Below the pieces are notes generated by a model that was given only the letters and a program-made list of their open reading frames with translations, was not told the origin of the DNA and made no database searches. Source: Risungbinella massiliensis (GTDB lineage Bacteria; Bacillota; Bacilli; Thermoactinomycetales; Thermoactinomycetaceae). Taken from it: a DNA stretch of 64,000 nt. The DNA is taken from assembly GCF_000942395.1 (NCBI RefSeq), contig NZ_LN812102.1, positions 371,434 through 435,433 of the forward strand, given 5' to 3'. The translations under genes were made by a program, and so were the position numbers. This document shows positions 54,960-63,987 of the stretch, piece after piece (position 1 is the first letter of the stretch; every line of letters starts with the position of its first letter).

Positions 54960-55620
54960 GTTGCAAACAATATTATGCGAACGAATGATCTCATTTTGAC
55001 AGTCAGAAGATTTGTTGGTCATTCTGGTTAATAGGAGCAATAGTACATTGAACACTCCCACTACTAACTCTTATAGGTAGGTGTGGTCTTGGTAATCCCA
55101 TATAGTGACAGGAAATGGACCATGATTAGACCTTAGTTCCTTCGGTAATGAGCCTAAGACCTTCTTGCAATGGGTTTCGAGACACAGCTAATATGTGCAT
55201 ATTTTATTTTTCTACATTTGGCTTTCTTTTCCTTCTTAGAAAAAGAAAGGTATTCTAAGCACCTCTTTAAGTGGATATCGAACACGCCCAATTCATCAGT
55301 AGTTGAAAGCATTTTACAACCTTTCATAATGTCAATGACGATCAGGAGCATCGAGAAACTCCTGAAGGAGAAAACTCCAAAATAGATCGGATTTGCGAGA
55401 GAATAGAAACCCACCTCGTCCGAGGCGGATTCATCTAAAAAGCGGGAAATGAATCCGCATAAGATAAATCTATCAAGCGTCTTCTTGAACATTGCCCCAA
55501 ATTTAAGGGAATTCCAGATACGATCCCTTAAACGTTTCCGAAATGGCCAAAAAGTAATGTTATTAATCTCTTGACTATAACGTAACGTCATAGTGCATAA
55601 TTTTAACTAAATTAATAAGA
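54960..55620. other. Intergenic region without a supported gene
   Basis: Open frames here have no ribosome binding site, low-complexity content and no recognisable motif. A GGTGAAAAA site for the next gene lies at 55620-55628. Confidence 0.35.
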
Positions 55621-55629
55621 GGTGAAAAA

Positions 55630-56559
55630 ATGAATATAAAAGCATTACGCTCAGATAAAATATATCGCAAAGTTTTACAAGCTCCACAAGAAGAAAAAGT
55701 TGAATTACTCAGACAAGAAATGTTTGCTCCATTTATGAAAAAATGGGAAATACAACATGTTCCTTTTAAAGCTGAGGAGCCTAATGGTTTTGATGTTATT
55801 ATGTTGAACAATTTAACAAACATCTCACCTACTCAGATCACCAATGAGATTTCAACAGAATTAGAATTAATTTCGTCCGATTCCTTTTGGGATGAATGTG
55901 AAGAAGCAGTTAAGAAAAGCCTTCAGTTATTTACAGAACATGGCGTGAATCTTCGTGTATCTGATTATTTATTCACTATTCTATTAGGGAATCCAAATAA
56001 CCCTTTATTAATGATAAATGAGGGATATAGTGGCGATGGGGGTATTCCTGGCTATATTTTTGGTGCACTTGTGCCAAATGAATATACCATACCTCGCATG
56101 AAGGCAGCTTTAGCTCATGAATGTAATCATAATGTCCGCTATCAATTTATTGAATGGGATCATTTTGCTGTTACATTAGGTGAATTAATTGTGAGTGAAG
56201 GGTTAGCGGAAAACTATGCTACTTCTATTTTTGGGGAGGAGCTGCTTGGACCTTGGGTATCGAAAACAGATATGGAAACTCTTAATAAGCGTATTAAACC
56301 TGTGCTCAAGGAAAAATTACAACTAAGAGGCTTTGAGAATTTGGCACCGTACCTTTACGGCGATGAATTAGCAAAACTCCAAAACTTAACACCAATCAAT
56401 ATGCCTTATAGTGCCGGTTATGCCTGTGGATATTATTTAATCAAATACTATTTAGAAAAAACAGGTAAAACTATTTATGAAGCTACCATTACTCCTGCGA
56501 ATGATATATTACATGAAGTAAAAGGATTTTGGGATGAAGAAACAATTATTAGCAGTTAA
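55630..56559 (+). CDS. DUF2268-type putative zinc protease
   Basis: 309 residues. The active-site-like motif is MKAALAHECNHNVRYQFIEW (HExxH variant HECNH), followed 31 residues later by GELIVSEGLAENYATSIFGE with a conserved Glu ligand. PYSAGYACGYYLIKYYLEKT lies near the end. This matches the DUF2268/predicted Zn-dependent protease family. No signal peptide, so cytosolic. The MerR gene overlaps its end by 26 bp and probably belongs to the same unit. Confidence 0.85.
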   Translation: MNIKALRSDKIYRKVLQAPQEEKVELLRQEMFAPFMKKWEIQHVPFKAEEPNGFDVIMLNNLTNISPTQITNEISTELELISSDSFWDECEEAVKKSLQLFTEHGVNLRVSDYLFTILLGNPNNPLLMINEGYSGDGGIPGYIFGALVPNEYTIPRMKAALAHECNHNVRYQFIEWDHFAVTLGELIVSEGLAENYATSIFGEELLGPWVSKTDMETLNKRIKPVLKEKLQLRGFENLAPYLYGDELAKLQNLTPINMPYSAGYACGYYLIKYYLEKTGKTIYEATITPANDILHEVKGFWDEETIISS

Positions 56560-57310
56560 AGACATGGTTCAAATTACAGGCATAACAAAAAGAACCTTAC
56601 ATTATTACGATAATATAAATTTATTGAAGCCAACTCATCTTACGGAAAATGGTTATCGACTCTATGATAGAAATAGTTTAGTAAAACTACAAACCATTTT
56701 ATTTTTAAAGGAAATGGATTTTTCCCTACAAGAGATTAAGGACATTTTGGAACTTTCGAAGGAAGAACAGAAACAACTATTAAAAAAGCATAGCCAAACA
56801 TTATTGATAAAAAAGCAACGATTGGAAACAATCATTACTGCATTGGACGAGTATGTATCTGGAAAAGATATCTACAATCTACATATTTTTCATGATTCAT
56901 CCATTTTACCATTACAAGAACAGTATGCTCATGAAGCGAGATTCTTTTATGGAGAAACAGAAAAATACAAAGAATTTGAGAGGAAACTGGAAAAACTCTC
57001 TCCTAGTGAAAAAGCAAACTTATTCTCTGTGTTTGAGCAAAACATGGAAAGTGTATTTAGAAGAATGGCATCCTGTATAAACCAGTCTCCTTCTTCTGAT
57101 GAAGTACAGCAATTAATTACAGAATGGAAAAGTAATCTAGAACAAGCTATTGTTTGTGACTCTGAGATATTAGCATGTATTGCAAATACGTATAAATTCC
57201 ATAATCGATTCAAAAGTTATATCAATCAATTTAGTAATGAAGACTTATCCGAATTTTTATATGACGCTATTATGTATTATTTAAATACTCGCACGAATGA
57301 ATTCGTTTGA
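56534..57310 (+). CDS. MerR-family regulator with TipAS-like effector domain
   Basis: 258 residues. The MerR DNA-binding domain is VKDMVQITGITKRTLHYYDN, then NGYRLYDRNSLVKLQTILFL and MDFSLQEIKDIL. The C-terminal two thirds (YAHEARFFYGETEKYKEFER through NTYKFHNRFKSYINQF) resemble the antibiotic-binding TipAS helices. Such proteins sense hydrophobic drugs and remodel spacer-stretched promoters. It overlaps the protease gene and presumably controls the pair. Confidence 0.85.
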   Translation: MKKQLLAVKDMVQITGITKRTLHYYDNINLLKPTHLTENGYRLYDRNSLVKLQTILFLKEMDFSLQEIKDILELSKEEQKQLLKKHSQTLLIKKQRLETIITALDEYVSGKDIYNLHIFHDSSILPLQEQYAHEARFFYGETEKYKEFERKLEKLSPSEKANLFSVFEQNMESVFRRMASCINQSPSSDEVQQLITEWKSNLEQAIVCDSEILACIANTYKFHNRFKSYINQFSNEDLSEFLYDAIMYYLNTRTNEFV

Positions 57311-57341
57311 TACTTGGGTAATTCCATTTCGTGTTTTAGAT

Positions 57342-57385
57342 AAAAAATCTCCTTCTCTAGTTGGTGTTGAGAAGGAGATTTTTTA
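57342..57385. terminator. Bidirectional terminator between merR and the beta-lactamase gene
   Basis: AAAAAATCTCCTTCTC / GAGAAGGAGATTTTTT, a perfect 16-bp arm pair with T runs on both strands, between converging genes. Confidence 0.9.
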
Positions 57386-57433
57386 TCAATAAATGAAAAA
57401 AAATTTTTGAAGCATGAGTTGTGATGATTTCGT

Positions 57434-58252
57434 TTAGCTATTATTTTGGGTATATTGTTTGATCAAATCCATTGTATGGAAGAGTAAGCTCTTATCTCCC
57501 CAATCCCCATGTCCAGGTATAACTGTTTTGACATTTGGATATTTTTCGATTACCTTCTGAACGGAATCATCCCATTGTTCTACATTGGCATCAGAAAGAT
57601 TTCCAAGATCTTTTGCACCTAATGCTTTGATGAAACACCCGCCGAATAATATCTTATATTGAGGAAGCCAAACAGTAATGTTATCTTTCGAATGACCTTC
57701 ACCAGGATAAAAGGCTTCGATTACTGTATCACCTACTTTCATCACGGGATGAGCATCGAGTGTCGGGTTGGGCGGAGGATATCCATATTCCACAGCTAAT
57801 TTTGCTGTCAGAACGGTACTACGTACATCAATCCCCTCATTCAGTAACGCCTGAATGCCTCCAATGCTATCATCATGCGCATGAGTAACCAGTGCCAGAA
57901 CCACTTTTTTCTTCAAATGTTTTTTGATCATCTTTAATAACTCTTCCGTTTTTTGGTAGTCCTCTATTGTATCCCATGCTGTATCAACCAAAACTACTCC
58001 TTTGGAAGTAGAAACGATTAACCCATTGTGGGGTATAGGTGTGCCATTCCACTCATTATAGGATGTGTGTGCCCATACTTTGTCATTCAATTTCGTTAAT
58101 ACAATGGTCTTATCTGGATTGGTAATCTGAGTTGGAGGTGATGATTTTTTAGACTGAGCAAACGTTTGATAATGCAATGATGTCATACCAACGGATAATG
58201 TTAGTAGCAAACTAAACACAACTTTTCCGATCCATCCCTTGCTAATTTTCAA
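57434..58252 (-). CDS. Subclass B1-like metallo-beta-lactamase
   Basis: I favour TTG 58252 as start (AAAGGTGAG 8 nt upstream). An ATG 13 codons earlier exists but would place extra residues before the signal peptide. After the signal (GKVVFSLLLTLSVGMTSLHY) come the zinc ligands: THAHDDSIGG (HxHxD), GEGHSKDNITVWLP (His), FGGCFIKALGAKDLGNL (Cys, with the Lys and Asn typical of BcII) and VIPGHGDWG (His). All B1 ligands are present. It is an exported enzyme likely to hydrolyse beta-lactams including carbapenems (inference from family). Confidence 0.88.
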   Translation of the reverse strand: MKISKGWIGKVVFSLLLTLSVGMTSLHYQTFAQSKKSSPPTQITNPDKTIVLTKLNDKVWAHTSYNEWNGTPIPHNGLIVSTSKGVVLVDTAWDTIEDYQKTEELLKMIKKHLKKKVVLALVTHAHDDSIGGIQALLNEGIDVRSTVLTAKLAVEYGYPPPNPTLDAHPVMKVGDTVIEAFYPGEGHSKDNITVWLPQYKILFGGCFIKALGAKDLGNLSDANVEQWDDSVQKVIEKYPNVKTVIPGHGDWGDKSLLFHTMDLIKQYTQNNS

Positions 58253-58557
58253 CCAAATCTCACCTTTCAAATTGGATATTACTTCTGGCATCTACTACAA
58301 GTAGCGACCACAGAAAGCCTCATGGCTGACTATGTAGTATTTCGTTCTATATATCCACCGTATTGCAGTCATCATAATGGTTTTGTTCAACAGAAAACCC
58401 AGGACTAGAAATCGTAATATCTATCCACTTCTATAAACATGTTCTTTTCTAGGCATCCATTTATATATTTCTACTAGCTTACTGTTCCATCTGGAAAAAG
58501 CTCTACTCTACATCACGATCAACTCCTGTTTGAATAATCCGATAATTAAATTATAAC

Positions 58558-58582
58558 AAAAAAAGAGCCCTAGAAAGGGCCA
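58558..58582 (-). terminator. Terminator after mqo
   Basis: GGCCCT-TTCT-AGGGCTC followed by TTTTTTTG on the minus strand, about 150 nt after the mqo stop. Confidence 0.65.
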
Positions 58583-58737
58583 TTGCAATACGCTCGGATG
58601 TATGAATTCCTCTTATCGAAACCAAGTTTTTTATTATCTCTCTGTGTTTTTTTCTCTTCATCAAAGAAACAATAATTCACTAACAAAATGTAGATTAACT
58701 TTTACATTCAAATATCTTTGCTTCTAAATTCAAAGAA

Positions 58738-60240
58738 TTAACTATGGACCAATTCTTTTTCACTCAAACGAAGCGTCTGCGCTGCGGAACTATGAATCTC
58801 TTGAAAAAGCTCTGGGTTTTCCACTAGAGACACACCATAAGAAGGAATCATTTCTTTTATTTTCGGTTCCCACTCTTTAATTTGCTGTGGGAAGCATTTT
58901 TCTAATACCTCTAGCATGACGTGAACGGCAGTAGAAGCACCCGGAGAAGCGCCAAGTAGCGCAGCAATCGAGCCATCAGCCGCACTAACAACTTCTGTAC
59001 CAAATTGAAGTGTTCCTTTCCCGCCTGTCTCCGTATCTTTGATCACTTGCACACGTTGGCCCGCTACCACGATACCCCAATCCTCGTTTTTTGCGTTCGG
59101 AATAAACTCGCGTAATTCTTCCATACGCTTTTCATTCGATAACAGAAGTTGCTGGATCAAGTATTTTGTCAATGCCATCTCTTTGACGCCTGCCGCCAAC
59201 ATCGTTAAGACATTGCTCGGTTTTACGGAACGGATCAAATCAAAAATGGATCCAGTCTTTAAGAACTTTGGTGAGAAGCCAGCAAACGGTCCAAACAGCA
59301 ATGTTTTTTTGTTGTCAATATATCTTGTATCTAGATGTGGAACAGACATTGGAGGTGCGCCAACCTTTGCTTTACCATATACTTTCGCATGATGCTGCTC
59401 TACCACTTCTTGATTGTTACATACCATAAATAGACCGCTTACTGGAAATCCTCCAATATGTTTTGACTCCGGAATACCCGTTTTTTGTAGTAAAGGCAGA
59501 CTGCCACCGCCACCTCCGATAAAAACGAATTTTGCAGAATGGTATTCGATGTTACCGCTCTCAATATTATGCACTTTGACTTCCCACGAACGGTCGCTCG
59601 TACGCTTAATATCCTCAACACTATGCTTATAGTTGATCTCCACGTTTTTACTCTTTAAGTGGTCAAACAAACTGCGCGTTAAAGCACCAAAGTTGACATC
59701 CGTTCCAGTGTCAATTTTGGTTGCTGCGATCGGTTCGTTGGATGTCCGGCCTTCCATAATTAGCGGAATCCATTCCTTTAGTTTTTCAGGGTCATCGGAG
59801 AATTCCATTCCTTGAAACAGGTGATTTTTTGAAAGCGCTTCAAAACGTTTCTTCAAAAAGGTTACATCTTTTTCCCCTTGTACGAAACTCATATGAGGTA
59901 ATGGCATGATAAAGTCCTGCGGATTACGAATCAGATTGCTTTTTACAAGATAAGACCAAAATTGACAGGAAAGCTGAAATTGTTCATTCACTTTTATCGC
60001 TTTGCTAATATCTATAGATCCGTCCGCTTTCTCGGATGTATAGTTTAGCTCACACAGTGCAGAATGGCCCGTACCTGCATTGTTCCATTCGTTAGAGCTT
60101 TCTTCTCCTGCATTTTCAAGTTTCTCAAACACTTTGATTTCCCATTCAGGGACTAACTCTTTCAGTAATGATCCCAAAGTCGCGCTCATGATTCCGGCGC
60201 CAATTAAGATAACGTCTGTTTTTTTCTGTATGTTGCTCAT
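58738..60240 (-). CDS. mqo: Malate:quinone oxidoreductase
   Basis: 500 residues, typical length. The N-terminal FAD-binding motif is [80 protein letters not shown] and [20 protein letters not shown] are diagnostic. [16 protein letters not shown] and [20 protein letters not shown] follow. This FAD-dependent peripheral membrane enzyme oxidises malate to oxaloacetate and feeds electrons to quinone. AGGAGAAG precedes the ATG. Confidence 0.97.
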   Translation of the reverse strand: MSNIQKKTDVILIGAGIMSATLGSLLKELVPEWEIKVFEKLENAGEESSNEWNNAGTGHSALCELNYTSEKADGSIDISKAIKVNEQFQLSCQFWSYLVKSNLIRNPQDFIMPLPHMSFVQGEKDVTFLKKRFEALSKNHLFQGMEFSDDPEKLKEWIPLIMEGRTSNEPIAATKIDTGTDVNFGALTRSLFDHLKSKNVEINYKHSVEDIKRTSDRSWEVKVHNIESGNIEYHSAKFVFIGGGGGSLPLLQKTGIPESKHIGGFPVSGLFMVCNNQEVVEQHHAKVYGKAKVGAPPMSVPHLDTRYIDNKKTLLFGPFAGFSPKFLKTGSIFDLIRSVKPSNVLTMLAAGVKEMALTKYLIQQLLLSNEKRMEELREFIPNAKNEDWGIVVAGQRVQVIKDTETGGKGTLQFGTEVVSAADGSIAALLGASPGASTAVHVMLEVLEKCFPQQIKEWEPKIKEMIPSYGVSLVENPELFQEIHSSAAQTLRLSEKELVHS

Positions 60241-60380
60241 TATAATCTTCTCCTAAAATAGTTTCGTTCCAAGTCAGATAAACACTCAAACCAATATGTA
60301 AATCGAAACAAATCTTATAAGTTTGAAGCTATGGACAAAGAATAAAACATAAAATATATAAAAAACGGAGAACAAGAGAG

Positions 60381-60533
60381 ATGAAATTACATGTTCATTA
60401 TACAGTAGAAATCAACAAAAATGTGGACGAGCTAAATCAATCTATGGATGACAGTCTGAAGAAAAAACACTGCTTTTCTTATCTACCCCTTTTAGAACAT
60501 ACAAAATCCCGACTTTCATCCTTAACAGATTAA
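60381..60533 (+). CDS. Possible 50-aa peptide
   Basis: ATG 60381 with a weak GGAG 12 nt upstream. It reads MKLHVHYTVEINKNVDELNQ, then SMDDSLKKKHCFSYLPLLEH. Its end overlaps a terminator arm, which argues against it or for decay. Unrecognised. Confidence 0.25.
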   Translation: MKLHVHYTVEINKNVDELNQSMDDSLKKKHCFSYLPLLEHTKSRLSSLTD

Positions 60534-60543
60534 AAGTCGGGAC
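60503..60543. terminator. Terminator-like hairpin
   Basis: AATCCCGACTTT / AAAGTCGGGA with an ~18-nt loop. On the minus strand it ends in ATTTTGT. Confidence 0.6.
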
Positions 60544-60800
60544 GTATTATTTGATCGCTTAACGGGGAAATAATGTTTCGGGGAAAAATATTACCAAATC
60601 CGGTATGACTAAACTCGTTGGTTCAAAGCCATATAAAAAAATAACAATCAGGAATGTAAATACAACCCGCAAAATATACGAACTTATGCAAGCAGCAGAG
60701 GCGTGAAACATGATATTAGCAAGAACAAAGAAATCAATTGCCTGATGTAACCATCGAAAATTAAAGAATCCACATAGCATCACTGAAATAGGCGGTTCTT

Positions 60801-60922
60801 GATGAAGCAGAAACACTCATGCATCAGATTTATCAGGTGTTACCTCAAATTAAGCTGACGGATCTGTTAGTTGAGGTTGACCGATGGACTCGTTTTACGC
60901 AACATTTTATTCATCTTCATTC
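60801..60922 (+). pseudogene. Tn3-family transposase fragment
   Basis: The plus strand reads DEAETLMHQIYQVLPQIKLT followed by DLLVEVDRWTRFTQHFIHLH, the LPxIxLTDLLxEVxxWTxFT block from the middle of Tn3 TnpA. Only about 40 codons remain. Confidence 0.6.
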
Positions 60923-61007
60923 TGATTTTTGTAGGAGAAATCGGCTTGTTTTCACATGTTAGCTCTTTTTTACTGTACAATTTATAATATTTGTATTAAG
61001 GAGGCTG

Positions 61008-61262
61008 ATTGATATCTCTGCATCTTCTATAATTTTAGGTGGTAGTCTGTTCTTCGTTTTTCTCTATATTGTCATTATCATTGTTGTAATAAAGCATGCG
61101 CGTGATTCGGGGAAAGATCCAAAATTGACATTAATAATCTTAATTGTAGTCTTAGTAGTAGCAGTAATATTTTCATACAATAAATATACAACTATAGTTG
61201 AACTTGAAACGAAACAGCATCCCCTTAATCCAACGGATTCCTTTGTAAGCAATCATCATTAA
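61008..61262 (+). CDS. Small membrane protein with two transmembrane helices
   Basis: The frame is open from 61005 to TAA 61260-61262: helix 1 ILGGSLFFVFLYIVIIIVVI, charged loop KHARDSGKDPK, helix 2 LTLIILIVVLVVAVIFSY, then a polar tail. A TATAAT and AAGGAGG lie just upstream, but the codons at normal spacing are ATT 61008 and ATC 61014. No ATG, GTG or TTG is in frame nearby, so the start is non-canonical or mutated. Function unknown. Confidence 0.45.
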   Translation: MDISASSIILGGSLFFVFLYIVIIIVVIKHARDSGKDPKLTLIILIVVLVVAVIFSYNKYTTIVELETKQHPLNPTDSFVSNHH

Positions 61263-61372
61263 TTAATCATCAAAAACAAGAAGCCCAGGGAAACAACAAG
61301 AACATATCGCTTTCTTCTATAAGAGTTGTCAAAGCACAATTAAGAAAAAATGCGTTTCCTATAATCGAATAT

Positions 61373-61404
61373 AAATCAAGGACCTCAAATAAGGTCCTTG
61401 ATTT
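61373..61404. terminator. Terminator-like palindrome
   Basis: AAATCAAGGACC / GGTCCTTGATTT around TCAAATAA; perfect 12-bp stem, AT-rich on both sides. Confidence 0.7.
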
Positions 61405-61450
61405 ATATTCTTATTGATGTAAAAACACCACATGCAGTGTTAATGATATA

Positions 61451-61633
61451 TTGGTGGGTATCAAACCTTCTTTTCTTGATAAATTAAAGAACGTAGGAAC
61501 CCATTACGTTTATAAGGAGTATGGTCAGAATGACAAATTTATTCAACATGTATTTCACCTTGATATAAGAAAAGATGAGGCAGTAAAACTCACTAAAGAA
61601 CAAATAGAGTTTTTTTGCCAATTTGTTGACTAG
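61451..61633 (+). pseudogene. C-terminal fragment of an alpha/beta-hydrolase (esterase-like)
   Basis: The plus strand reads FLDKLKNVGTHYVYKEYGQN, then DKFIQHVFHLDIRKDEAVKL, and ends with KEQIEFFCQFVD. This matches the catalytic-His tail (HVFH) of acetyl-esterase-type hydrolases. The nucleophile part is missing. Confidence 0.45.
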
Positions 61634-61763
61634 TCATGTGAGTATCCCGAAAATTCAGTTTATTATATAACATATTAAAAATAACGGACGTTAACGACAT
61701 TTATTTACACCTCAAATTAATCAAAGATTAATTTGTTTTGATACAGATATACATGGCATTTCT

Positions 61764-62348
61764 TTATTCCTGAATTTTTTGAAATGACTTATCAATCCGG
61801 TAGACAAGACTCTCCAATCCATTCGCGTCTCGTCGCGATCCTGACAGCACTCCACCAATCTTTTCCACGGCCCGTTGAGAGCGGAAATTGTTCCGTCCGA
61901 TCAAGAAGATCACGTTGCTGACGAACTTGAACGCATGTTGTAGCATAAGCCGTTTTAGTTCCTGATTGTACGTACCGCCCCAGTGTGACCTGGCAAGGAA
62001 CGTCCACCCGATCTCGATCTCATCCCGCTCTTCGTTGTAACCGTGATATCGCGATGACCCAATCAGGCGGTCTTCTTTGTTGTCAATCACTGCCAACGCA
62101 CCTTTGGAATTAAGTGCATCGAGAAAAAAGGCCTTAAATTCTTCTTCCTCGTGCCGATTTTTGTTCGGGTGTTGCGTCCAAATCAGTGGATCTGACGCCA
62201 CTGTATAGAGCTCTGTGAAGTCCTCTGCCCTTAGCGGCCGGATCTCGATGAGTTCACTCCCCAGCTGTGGTTGGAAATCGAAGGTTTCAGAATTAACGGA
62301 TCCTACGAGTAAGCACCTAACTAGATCTACTTTCTCTTTGCTATCCAA
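61764..62348 (-). CDS. RimJ/RimL-type GNAT acetyltransferase
   Basis: 194 residues. ELIEIRPLRAEDFTELYTVA, DRLIGSSRYHGYNEERDEIE then IGWTFLARSHWGGTYNQELK (motif A), and IFLIGRNNFRSQRAVEKIGG. The first ~28 residues precede the conserved core and the true start could be internal. Its base composition is more GC-rich than its neighbours, suggesting acquisition. Confidence 0.85.
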   Translation of the reverse strand: MDSKEKVDLVRCLLVGSVNSETFDFQPQLGSELIEIRPLRAEDFTELYTVASDPLIWTQHPNKNRHEEEEFKAFFLDALNSKGALAVIDNKEDRLIGSSRYHGYNEERDEIEIGWTFLARSHWGGTYNQELKRLMLQHAFKFVSNVIFLIGRNNFRSQRAVEKIGGVLSGSRRDANGLESLVYRIDKSFQKIQE

Positions 62349-62429
62349 TTTTCATTGTCTCCTTTACATAAAGATATTTTTTTCAATGTCTGAGAGAGAA
62401 CACGGTTTCCTGTTAAATCTGCTGATCAA

Positions 62430-62660
62430 CATCCGCATATGCTATTTTTTAATTGCTCACGCAATTGTTTGTTGTCGCTTTCAAATTTCTAAATGTGACG
62501 TTCTAACGAAGCGATTATGGCATTTTTGTTTGTTATCGTCCATTTCACGTTCGATCTTTTTGGAAGTAGAAGTACACTCTTGGTTACTTTTGTAATCCCT
62601 CAATAACACTCTCGTATTGCAAGATGGTTGTACAGTGAGTCTTTCGATTTGCCATCTTTT
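62430..62660 (-). pseudogene. Decayed TnpC-like (Tn554-type) remnant
   Basis: The minus strand gives NAIIASLERHI then KFESDNKQLREQLKNSI in one frame with an intervening stop. This coiled-coil end is typical of Tn554 TnpC/DUF6262 proteins. Low-grade evidence. Confidence 0.3.
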
Positions 62661-62737
62661 CTTGCCATATTGAAGTCGATTCTTTCAGAGGTTTGTAAGA
62701 GCTGATAAGCAAAGAAACCCATACTACCGGCTTTTTT

Positions 62738-63349
62738 CTAATCAAACCAAATAATATTGTCCTTAGCTATTTTAACTAGTTTCCGTACTTGCTTTTCCGT
62801 TATTCTGTCTACAGACAAAGGAGGTAAACTCTCCAAGTCAAAAAAACCAACGTCACTTGTTTCAATACTTGCTTGAGGAGCACCTCCTAAAAAATCACAT
62901 AGTACAAATATTTTATATATAGAGTAAGGATTCGGAGTATGTCCGTGCCGATCCCGATCTAGAATAGCTAACACTCTGGTTGCCTGAACATTATAACCCG
63001 ATTCTTCTTTCACTTCCTTCACCACATTTTCAGAAAGAGAGTATCCTGGTTCAGCCCATCCGCCTGGTAGGGTCCACTTCTGATCACTTTTTTCTTGAAC
63101 AAGAAGAAGTTTATTCCCCTGAAAAACTACTGCTCGTATATCTATCTTCGGTGTTTGGTAACCTGTTTCATTCAGAAACAGATCTCTTATCTTTTCAAAG
63201 GGTACATCCGTATGTTTTTCCACTATTTCTGCGCTAATTGTTCGCAACTCATGAAAACGCTCTATATCAAAAGGGTCCTTACTGTACGCTAAACCAGCCT
63301 GGGCAATTGACTGAATTCGTTTAGCCCATTCCAACCAAGTGTGTTTCAT
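62738..63349 (-). CDS. NUDIX hydrolase with N-terminal helical domain
   Basis: 203 residues. The N-terminal ~65 residues (WLEWAKRIQSIAQAGLAYSK; FHELRTISAEIVEKHTDVPF) form the helical domain of the YjhB/ADP-ribose-type subgroup. The Nudix box is GWAEPGYSLSENVVKEVKEE then SGY, preceded by DQKWTLPG. DRDRHGHTPNPYSIYKIFVL follows. It hydrolyses a nucleoside-diphosphate derivative; the exact substrate is unknown. Confidence 0.92.
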   Translation of the reverse strand: MKHTWLEWAKRIQSIAQAGLAYSKDPFDIERFHELRTISAEIVEKHTDVPFEKIRDLFLNETGYQTPKIDIRAVVFQGNKLLLVQEKSDQKWTLPGGWAEPGYSLSENVVKEVKEESGYNVQATRVLAILDRDRHGHTPNPYSIYKIFVLCDFLGGAPQASIETSDVGFFDLESLPPLSVDRITEKQVRKLVKIAKDNIIWFD

Positions 63350-63534
63350 CTATCATCACCTCACATTATCATTATAAATTACTTATTCAATATTTCGATT
63401 TTCTAACAAAAAATGGGGCTAAACATTTAAAATATGTATTGACAGATAAAGTATCAATGATGTAATCTTAATCCAATCAATTACTTGCATTTTACAAGTG
63501 AATAAAAATCCAAACACAACGAATAGGTGGTGAA

Positions 63535-63987
63535 ATGGTGCAAAGTACTCGAGAATTATTTCAGATCATGACTCGTCGTTTTGGCTTCTTAAATAAAAAT
63601 TGTTGTAGTATAGGAGACTCTGCAATTTCACTGGTACAAAGCCATATCCTTTACGAAATTGATCGCCAACACCAACCTTCGATGCAACACATTGCAGAAA
63701 CACTAGGGATCGACATCACGACCTTTAGTAGACAAATACAATCTCTAATCAAAATGAACCTAGTGAAAAAAACTCCCTCTCCAGAAGATCGCAGAGTAAG
63801 TATTTTGTCGCTATCCACGGAAGGTAAATTTATCGCAACGACGATTGACCAACGAATGAACCAATACCTAGATGAGGTTTTTGGATATATGAGTGACACG
63901 GAAAAAGAGATGGTATTACGATCTATTGAGCTATTAAATTCCTGTATGGCAAAATCAAAAGAGTGTTGTAATCCGATGGGGTCTTAA
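63535..63987 (+). CDS. MarR-type winged-helix regulator with Cys pairs
   Basis: 150 residues. The winged helix is SLVQSHILYEIDRQHQPSMQ, then HIAETLGIDITTFSRQIQSL and VKKTPSPEDRRVSILSLSTE. Unusual cysteines lie before and after the domain (NKNCCSIGD near 21-29; CMAKSKECCN near the end) and could sense metal, arsenite or thiol stress. A TTGACA at ~63440 lies upstream. The regulated gene is probably beyond the window. Confidence 0.85.
   Translation: MVQSTRELFQIMTRRFGFLNKNCCSIGDSAISLVQSHILYEIDRQHQPSMQHIAETLGIDITTFSRQIQSLIKMNLVKKTPSPEDRRVSILSLSTEGKFIATTIDQRMNQYLDEVFGYMSDTEKEMVLRSIELLNSCMAKSKECCNPMGS

Noticed and set aside
55154-55591. 145-residue minus-strand frame
   Set aside because: No ribosome binding site, no recognisable motif, and serine/phenylalanine-rich content like a chance frame.
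60559-60816. 85-residue hydrophobic minus-strand frame
   Set aside because: It partly overlaps the Tn3 transposase relic on the other strand and lacks a ribosome binding site; probably chance.
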